64,000 nucleotides of DNA from Heliocidaris tuberculata (Eukaryota; Echinodermata; Echinoidea; Camarodonta; Echinometridae). The stretch is taken from contig CM046845.1 in assembly GCA_025618425.1 (NCBI GenBank), positions 31,989,899 through 32,053,898 of the forward strand. The letters run 5' to 3'. A program made the position numbers and the translations under genes. The first letter of the stretch is position 1. Every line of letters begins with the position of its first letter. Shown here in pieces: positions 57,601 to 64,000 of the stretch. The notes beneath the pieces were generated by a model, which saw nothing but the letters and a program-made list of their open reading frames with translations, did no database searches and was not told where the DNA came from.

Positions 57601-60600
57601 ACACAGTTATATTATAACCTTGTTCATTGGATAAGTGGACACAGTCCCACATAGGCAAGGGCCTATGAGTGAGTGATCGAATGAGATAGTTATAACACAT
57701 GTACAAGTGCACGCTCGAAGGTCAATTTATGGAGCTCCGATCCGAATGGTATTCGGGGCTCCATGAATTTGATCTGTGAACGAGCACGTCCGTATACGTC
57801 ACATAAATTTGTTTATCTCTAGTAGCTATGTCATGAGTTGTGTTTTTATTTCTTTAGAGTTTGGATCATGCTTTTTTCCGCAAGCATTTATTCATATTTT
57901 TACATTGTTTTTAAAAACAATAATCATGAAATAACATGCATTGTTTTGGGCTACAATGCACATGCGGTAAATTTTGAATATAATCTTATTCTTATTTATT
58001 TTCATAAAAATTAGTATTAAATATAAGAGACTGAATGTAGACTAGTCCCCGATATTGTGCGATCAGGGGATCAGGAGTTGGTCTAGCGGTAACGTCTACG
58101 GGCAGCTCTTAGTATTCGCCTACAAACTGACACTGATCGGACCCAGGTTCGAATCTCAGTCACGTCTTTCAGATGGTGACGTTAAAGGTCAGTCCCAAAT
58201 GTAAATAATCATATTTGATTGATACACTTTTTAAAAAATTTTAAATGTTCAATGTTTTTTTTTTCTATTTTCTGGCATTAGTATTGTGCATAGGGTCTAC
58301 GTGATATAGGTTATAATTGAAAAAAAGAGATAAATAGACATCACCTTTTTCTTTCTTTCTTTCTTCCTACAGATATGGAGGCCTCTTACAGCAGTGTTTT
58401 TCTTTCCAATCACTCCAATGACTGGTTTTCACTATCTCATTCAACTCTACTTTTTGTACAGCTACTCAACAAGATTAGAAACAGGTTTGTTCAAATATTA
58501 CCTACATTTAAATGATGCCATAAGAGAGATTGACAAATATTAGCACAAAGTGTACTCAGTATTTGATGAATCTATTCTGCAAAATGATAATGAATCTCAA
58601 TTATGAAGGTTTGAAACAAAAGGTTGCCTGTTGCCCGCCTTCAACTTTGAGGTGATTAACTACATATAGCAGTAAATTATGAAAAGGAAAGTCCTTTAAC
58701 ATGTATTATGTGTAATTGCATTTTGTGAGAATGTGTTTCACAAGGCTTAACCTTATTTAATGCTCCTTAAATTTCTTATTTTTTTCCTGAAGTGTGACAG
58801 ATTTCGTACATACATGTATGTGGAAGCTAAAAGAAATCATCATAGTTGATTGAATTTATTTCTCTTGAAGCACAAGCACTATACATGCAATTTTCATTAT
58901 CATCATTCTTCTTCTTCCTTCTTCTTCTTCTTCTTCTTCTTCTTCTTCTTCTTCTTCTTCTTCTCCTCCTCCTCCTTATTCTTCTTCTTCTCCTTCACCT
59001 TCTCCTCCTCCATTTTCTTTACCTATTGATATCCTTCATTTACTCTATATTTTCTCAATCTGCTTTGTGTTTTTCAGGTATCTTTGATGGCAGACCAGCA
59101 GACTATTTGTTCATGCTAATATTCAATTGGATCTGTCTTGTTGTATCCTTGTCAGCATTAAGCATGTCGAATTTTTTTTTTTTTTTTGGTTGTTGTTTTG
59201 TTATTGGGCAAGAAAATGTGATAACATTTTGTAATTGTACTTGCAAGAGCTTGTACTGCTCGCTTTTTGGAAAGCCTGGGGTAAAGAAATAGAAAATATG
59301 AAGAAATGGAGTATAATGTTAAATAAAAATTTCTCTCAACAACCAAAGTAAGAATAGACTTGTCTCATCTCAATTTTTTTTGCCAGTAAAATAATATGCA
59401 ATCATCACTTTGTATGAAAGATTTTTCCACATCTTGGCTGTTTTCTTCCAAAACATTTAAAAAACAGAAAATACCACTCAAACATTTGAAATATGGATCT
59501 TACACAAAGATCCTAAATCAGTGCTGCCTCTTTCTTTAACTACTAATTTGACCAGATTATTGGATTTATAGCACCTCTAATGGTAAGTGTAATGTGTTTG
59601 TCTAATTATGTTGGTTCATTTTGAATGTAATATGATTTATTAAATCAAAAATAATGCTCCTTTTAACAATTTAGCTGTAGCATTGCAGTGGTGGTGGATT
59701 ACCTTTTAAAAAGAGAAATGTAATGTAATAAAGATGTTAGTAGATCTCATTTATGTTCTCTTTAAATGCCCTATCTTATGAGCATTTGATTTTGTAAATA
59801 GATTTAAGAAAGTAATTGTTTATATTTATCTTCATCATTTACTTTATTATTCAGAATTTCTTACCAGAAAAATGGAATGCCTTTCAATAACTTCAAGACT
59901 GAGTAAATTGTTAAGGTATATGTTGTATTTGTCTCGTGTGAATGATGATGTATGTAGCCTATCAAGTAATGGACTTTATTTCTAACAATTTTATAATGCT
60001 TTCTCTTAGATGCTGATGGAGCCTATGATCCTTAGCGCCCTCTATGTCTGGTGTCAGCTCAATCGAGATACAATAGTTTCATTCTGGTTTGGGACCAGGT
60101 TCAAGGCCATGTATCTTCCCTGGGTCCTGGTGGCTTTCAATTGGATCCTCAGAGGAGGGTATGATATTTTTTTTTTTTTTTTCAAAATTCAAAGTAGATG
60201 TTTTCATTGATCCAACATTTCATACAAAAAAAAAATCCTGTGGGCTTTATTTCATCACTGATAAGCATTAAGGGTGAGGTTTTTAACTGAAGCTTGCTGT
60301 ACAATCTTTTCTTCTGTATACACCAAATCTTGTGCTCAGACCAGAGACAGTGTATTAATTTACTCATGTATTCAAATTTTGGGAGTTTTTCCTCATATTT
60401 TATTATGTAGTTCACCTCAAGATTTTTTATGATTTACATGTAGTACATGTACTTGATGATAAAATTCAATTTAAATCTCATGGTTTGTTCTAATGAATGT
60501 GTAAGTTCTTATTCCTCAGGAAAGATACTTGTACAGGTCAGAAAATGCTATCAAAACAAAGTTTCATGTAAATGTATATTTGTAAGAATTTTGCTGTATG

Positions 60601-61192
60601 ATTATACGCATTCTTCTCTACACAGTGGACTAGCAGAGCTGATTGGTATTGTGGTTGGTCATCTCTACTTCTTCCTCATGTTCAAGTACCCTCAAGACTT
60701 TGGTGGAACAGCTTTTCTATCTACTCCTCAATTCTTGTAAGTTATCAAACTTTACTAAACTGATACCTCAATCTAATCATAATCTTCAGAATTTCTAGGG
60801 GTATGCTACACTGATTATTCTCAATGTCCAGGTATTTTTGATTTACGGAGAATCAAATATTAATCTCATTTCCCTGGAGAAAATCTATTGCATTCTTTGT
60901 AAGCCATGAAACCACTAAGCATTAACTTTGATTGTTCAACTGATGTGATGAATTTTCTTATTACTCCTATTTGCACAGTGATGAACATTGGCACTTTACG
61001 AGAAGCAACCATTGTTATTCTTGTTTTTTTCTGTTATATCTTAACAGATACCACTATTTCCCAAATCGTCGTGGAGGAGTGAGTGGATTTGGCGAGGCGC
61101 CAGCTTTTAGGAGAGACAGACCTGATGACAGGGGGGCAGGACAGGGACGTCATAACTGGGGTCAGGGCCATGTCCTTGGTGGTGGTAACTAA
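51687..61192 (+). CDS. DERL1: DERL1, Derlin-1 (7 exons, 255 aa)
   Basis: Derlin-1 is a rhomboid pseudoprotease of the ER membrane that works in retrotranslocation of misfolded proteins (ERAD) with p97/VCP and the HRD1 complex. Exons: 51687-51845, 58373-58484, 59078-59142, 59556-59582, 60010-60158, 60626-60736, 61048-61192; sum 768 nt, in frame. MSQSDIGDWYRGIPQITRYW matches the human start MSDIGDWFR. The Derlin WR motif (IWRP, residues 54-57), YSTRLETG, FDGRPADYLFML, QLNRDTIVSFWFGTRFKA and GIVVG (GxxxG of TM6) are present, with hydrophobic segments for about six membrane helices. The C-terminus HNWGQGHVLGGGN keeps the SHP box for p97 binding. Exon 4 is a 27-nt microexon (IIGFIAPLM). The human protein is 251 aa. 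DERL1 is favoured over DERL2/3 by the SHP tail and the FDGRPADY segment. Intron 1 (6.5 kb) is full of mobile elements. Confidence 0.96.
51944..55736. mobile_element. Giant foldback (palindromic) element in DERL1 intron 1
   Basis: Outer ends CACACCACGTATAGTGGTCA (left) and TGACCACTATAGTATTACGTGGTGTG (right; given here as its flanking words TGACCACTAT and ACGTGGTGTG) are inverted. The left arm is 51,944-52,058 plus 53,575-~54,664; the right arm is ~54,673-55,736; arms are about 1-1.2 kb with a loop of about ten to twenty bases near 54,668. Near the centre each arm encodes the same spurious frame (54,431-54,664 plus; 54,673-54,924 minus) with only a few differences. The left arm has ~165 bp more (about 54,165-54,330) than the right. 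A non-LTR fragment interrupts the left arm. No transposase is visible; the family is not recognised. Confidence 0.85.
52060..53577 (-). mobile_element. 5'-truncated non-LTR retrotransposon with intact RT frame (456 codons)
   Basis: The open frame 52,207-53,577 begins within the RT fingers (KYALVTPIHKSGD, NYRPISLTCICSKVMEH) and has motif A FLDFKKAFDRVPH, motif B [20 protein letters not shown], the catalytic FADD (LFADDSVIYR) and the usual thumb and C-terminal region (YKYLGVTIS, LVRPQLEYGAKAWNPY, LERVQKTAARFVT). No endonuclease domain remains, as expected for a 5'-truncated target-primed insertion. The 3' non-coding tail runs to about 52,060 and abuts the foldback arm at AAATACTTCCT; the arm resumes at TTCAAATTCAG near 53,574. 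Jockey/CR1-like; clade not resolved by eye. The absence of stops suggests recent insertion. Confidence 0.88.
55737..55833 (+). repeat. Sub-repeat shared with the foldback left arm
   Basis: TGATAGGAGCGTTTCTGTCT and GAGGCTAATGAACGAGAGAC recur, inverted, at about 54,244-54,350 inside the left arm. It directly follows the right outer end of the foldback element. Confidence 0.7.
55834..57197 (-). pseudogene. Second non-LTR reverse transcriptase, degenerate
   Basis: Minus-strand order: FRPVSLTSTFSKIMETF (57,190), [58 protein letters not shown] (~56,735), then EKDLGVIFDNRISFSHHVD, VRPSLEYCLPVWHSY, LEKVQRRAIRLLYP and a C-terminal SFFSQRVIPEWNNLP. It is broken by a frameshift near 56,965, another near 56,560, and an in-frame stop near 56,068. 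The start is truncated at the NFRPVS motif. The protein differs clearly from the element at 52,060-53,577, so it is a separate family and an older insertion. Confidence 0.88.
58075..58200 (+). mobile_element. tRNA-derived SINE, second family
   Basis: Box A-like GTTGGTCTAGCGGTAACGTC and box B GGTTCGAATCTC are about 55 bp apart, followed by GTCTTTCAGATGGTGACGTT. No acceptor-stem pairing, so not a tRNA gene. It has a different head from the SINE at 30,540. Lies in DERL1 intron 1. Confidence 0.75.
58908..59015 (+). repeat. (TTC/CTC)n microsatellite
   Basis: About 20 TTC/CTT triplets then CTC triplets in DERL1 intron 2, ~60 bp before exon 3. It generates a spurious polyleucine frame that runs into real exon 3. 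Confidence 0.95.
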
Positions 61193-62707
61193 GAAGTACT
61201 TTCATAGTGTGTAAGCCTTGTAAATAAGAATACCATTGACAGCACATTTCTTGATACATTTGATTGAGCTCATTCTCTCTGTATTGTATACAGTTTACTT
61301 GGAAAATCATCTTTTGGGGCATCAGCTGTATGTGTTTATAGAGAGATCATCTGTTCTTATTATGATATATTGATGTTTTTATTATTATGAGTGGTAAGGA
61401 GGTGATTATGTGCTTATTAGTAGGCAACCAGGAGGCTTGAAATTCAATCTACAATTTATTGAAGAGTCGGTAGTTACAGGGCTATATCTTGCCGACGAAC
61501 TCTATAGCACTGACTTTGATTTGGACCTGAAACTTCCTTGTTCCATGACTTCTGCACTAACCACTGAACTGATGCTTATCCCTACAATTTATGCTGAAAG
61601 GAGAAACCTTCAATCTTCCTATCTGAAAATGCAGTTTTTCTGCATAAATGTCTTAGATCCCACTTTTTGTCTGTAAATGTGTGAGAATATATTATTATAT
61701 GAATGTATATGCACATGTATATTTAAAGAGTATACTCTGAAGCTAGTTTCAGCTTTCTTTTCCTATTGAAAGTGCCTTACATGTCATATGATTATGTTCT
61801 CTCTGTGTACACATTAATGTCATTAAAGGTACTATTCTTCATCTGTTAAAGTTGTTGGCTTTGTCTGAACTGTGCATAAATCTATTCCAAAATACAGGAA
61901 GTTATGTTAGTTTCATGCCAAACAAGTGTCAGTATGTTTAAATAGGATAAGGCCTTTTTTGTTTTATTCTTGTTCATAATATTTTTATGGGCAACACAAG
62001 TCAACATTTTGAATATGATTTTACTTCTTCATTTGGTGTTTGTGTTCCTGGTTTTGTTGCTGCCCGAAACATATTGGACTGGTTTTGCATCCTGCCATTA
62101 CATATCATTTAATGTCAGATATTAGCTTTGATAATGTATTGTTTTCAATTCATAAGTTGGAAAGCCATCAATATTCATATTCATGTATCTAGATAGATAG
62201 GAATCAGCATTTACTTGTTACCTTATATGCTTGTCATGTTTTCTTATGGATTGCTCTGATGTAGAGCACATTAGGAATTTTTACTGTAAAACCAGAAACT
62301 TTGATGAGTTGCAATCATTCGGTGTTGTGTCAGTTTTGATACAATTATTCTGTGAATATTTACAACTCGGCACTTGCAAAATTTTCAGAAGTGTCATTGC
62401 ACACAAAATTGTCTGGTTTACAGTATTCCATGCAATAGGAATGAATCAAACAATGTTTGAGACTCTAGGCTAGCATCACTCTGTTGAAATTGTTGTACAT
62501 CATCTGAAACATCAAAGTTCTTTGTCGTTGTGAGGTGTCATTTTGAACTGAACGGTTTCAACTCTAGTTATCCATCTATTTCTCTTTTGAATAAAGTAAT
62601 GTTTTATGTTCAAGTTGTGATGTACATGTGACAAGTGAATAATGGTCCTATTTGTACTGTGTATAACCCTCTCATAAACAGAAACCTTTTTGTCATTTCA
62701 TTGCAAC

Positions 62708-62732
<25 letters not shown>
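61193..62732 (+). other. DERL1 3' UTR and candidate poly(A) region
   Basis: No further exon after TAA 61,190-61,192. AATAAA at 62,590-62,595 is a good poly(A) signal candidate. A genomic tract of about 25 A lies at 62,707-62,731. The open frames at 61,410-61,676 and 62,231-62,473 show no recognisable domain and I read them as UTR. Confidence 0.5.
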
Positions 62733-62738
<6 letters not shown>

Positions 62739-64000
62739 ATTTTGTTCGAAGACCTCTCAGTAAAGGTTCTGACTGGGCAACTACAGTTTATACATGTAGG
62801 GCTCAACAAAAGAAGACTCTTTAGTAAAGCTCATTGTAAATATCATTTTCCACCACTGGCAGTAGAAATGTAACTTTGTTGAAGGAAGGTTAACATTCAT
62901 GTGCTCATTCTTATTTCCACATTTTTGGCTGAGGACTCCCCGAGAGTGAAACCCTATCCTAGGTGACCCGTGACAAATAATGCAACCCAAGAGTTAAAAC
63001 CAGTATAGTGTTCAATCTTTATTTGCTATAAAAGTACAAATTGATACCCTAGACTGCCACATTATAGTATATGGTGCATATTCAGTGTTCATATGCCAAA
63101 GTCAACTGTGGCAGTCCATTGATTGTTTCATTTGTCAACTAAAGTGGGTAAAGAGTTGAGAAGAAGAGCTAGTCAATAACTTGTTTATTCATGTATTGGA
63201 GATGCTCTTGCATTCCCATTAGGATTAGAATCAGTCTTTTGACTTTTGTCATGTGATTTATTGCCAATAAAAATTGAATGAAATTAAATTGCAAAATTAC
63301 AAAAATTCCTACATGCTCTGCATAAATGTCTGTCTGTTCTGTATGTTCCAAGAAAATACATAAAAAAGGAAAGTGGATGGAACAGCTAGATTATTTCCTT
63401 TAGCGTAAGTGTATATTTATTATGATAATGTTTATATGTGTATAGTGGTGGATAGAAACAGTAATGAAATACAATTAATGTACATGTATTAATAAAAGAT
63501 AAAAATAAAAGACAAAGTGAACCTGAAATTAAAGCATTATTCCAAGTCCATTTCATTTATCTATATGTCACATATATTAGATGCATAATTTGTAAAATTG
63601 TAGTTACTTGACTTGATATCATTTTGATGTGATTGTTAATGTCATGATGTTTAGGGTTGGGTTTTTGTCATTACTGCTAAATGTTGAGAATTGTGCTCTA
63701 AAAGATACATGATTACCGTAATTATAACTTCAAAATATTGATATTAGGCCTATCTTCCCTTCTGTAAATCACCAACCATTTCAATGTGACTGAAACATTT
63801 TCTGTGAATGTACAAAAAAACCTGATTAAAAAGACTAGGAATTAATTTATTAATTTCAAAGTTAAATAAGAAATCGGTATGAATTCTATTTTGTTGCATT
63901 GTTAAAGAGTGGGTGTTAATCTATGGTTGATGATGGAAGGGGATGCACCATAATTTTGATAGGAAAAATAATATTTCAAATTTTTAACATTCTAACCCTT
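62733..64000. other. Unassigned AT-rich sequence
   Basis: No gene, tRNA or clear repeat recognised. Further AATAAA signals occur near 63,265 and 63,490-63,510, so the DERL1 transcript might extend this far. Confidence 0.4.

Noticed and set aside
58080..58170. tRNA gene
   Set aside because: Box-like motifs only; no complete cloverleaf, and the surrounding sequence fits a SINE.
58846..59292. 148-codon polyleucine frame
   Set aside because: Microsatellite-derived; only its 59,078-59,142 part is real, as DERL1 exon 3.
61410..61676. 88-codon frame after DERL1
   Set aside because: No domain, no splice signals, and it lies in the probable 3' UTR.

Overview
The window is animal nuclear DNA: intron-rich genes with canonical GT/AG splice sites, AT-rich introns of 0.3-6.5 kb, and many MITE-like elements, SINEs, non-LTR fragments and microsatellites. 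Frequent words such as AGATCTAGATCT and TACATGTA, together with the protein similarity, suggest a marine invertebrate deuterostome. An echinoderm, probably a sea urchin, is my best guess; this is inference, because I could not run a search.

Four protein-coding genes can be assembled exon by exon, and all four keep an open frame across every junction. (1) DPM1, minus strand, 2,636-12,067: 8 exons, 242 aa, dolichol-phosphate mannose synthase catalytic subunit. (2) RNF212B-like, plus strand, 17,770-26,528: 16 exons, 317 aa, a Zip3-type meiotic RING protein. (3) TBC1D31, minus strand, 31,473-51,248: 23 exons, 1,059 aa, a centriolar-satellite WD40/TBC/coiled-coil protein. (4) DERL1, plus strand, 51,687-61,192: 7 exons, 255 aa, Derlin-1. 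DPM1 and RNF212B are divergent and about 5.7 kb apart. RNF212B and TBC1D31 are convergent. TBC1D31 and DERL1 are head to head with only 438 bp between their start codons. From memory, human TBC1D31 and DERL1 are also neighbours and divergent on 8q24, so this looks like old conserved microsynteny around a shared promoter. DPM1 and DERL1 both act at the ER membrane, but nothing here suggests the four genes form one pathway.

The more unusual content is the repeat landscape. Two inverted copies of an element carry an internal ~146-bp satellite array (3.57-5.26 kb and 28.40-29.60 kb); the first is nested inside another MITE. DERL1 intron 1 holds a ~3.8-kb foldback element with ~1-kb arms and almost no loop; a 5'-truncated non-LTR retrotransposon with an intact 456-codon frame has inserted into one arm. 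Rearranged pieces of the same foldback family lie in DPM1 intron 1. TBC1D31 intron 1 is almost wholly built of terminal-inverted-repeat elements sharing a GTTTCATCAAACCGTCAT-like end, one of them a near-perfect hairpin about 70 bp from exon 1. An inverted repeat pair flanks TBC1D31 exons 2-3.

I found no convincing rRNA gene, functional tRNA gene, CRISPR array or bacterial-type operon. Exon borders were read by eye from splice consensus and frame continuity. UTR limits and poly(A) sites are tentative.
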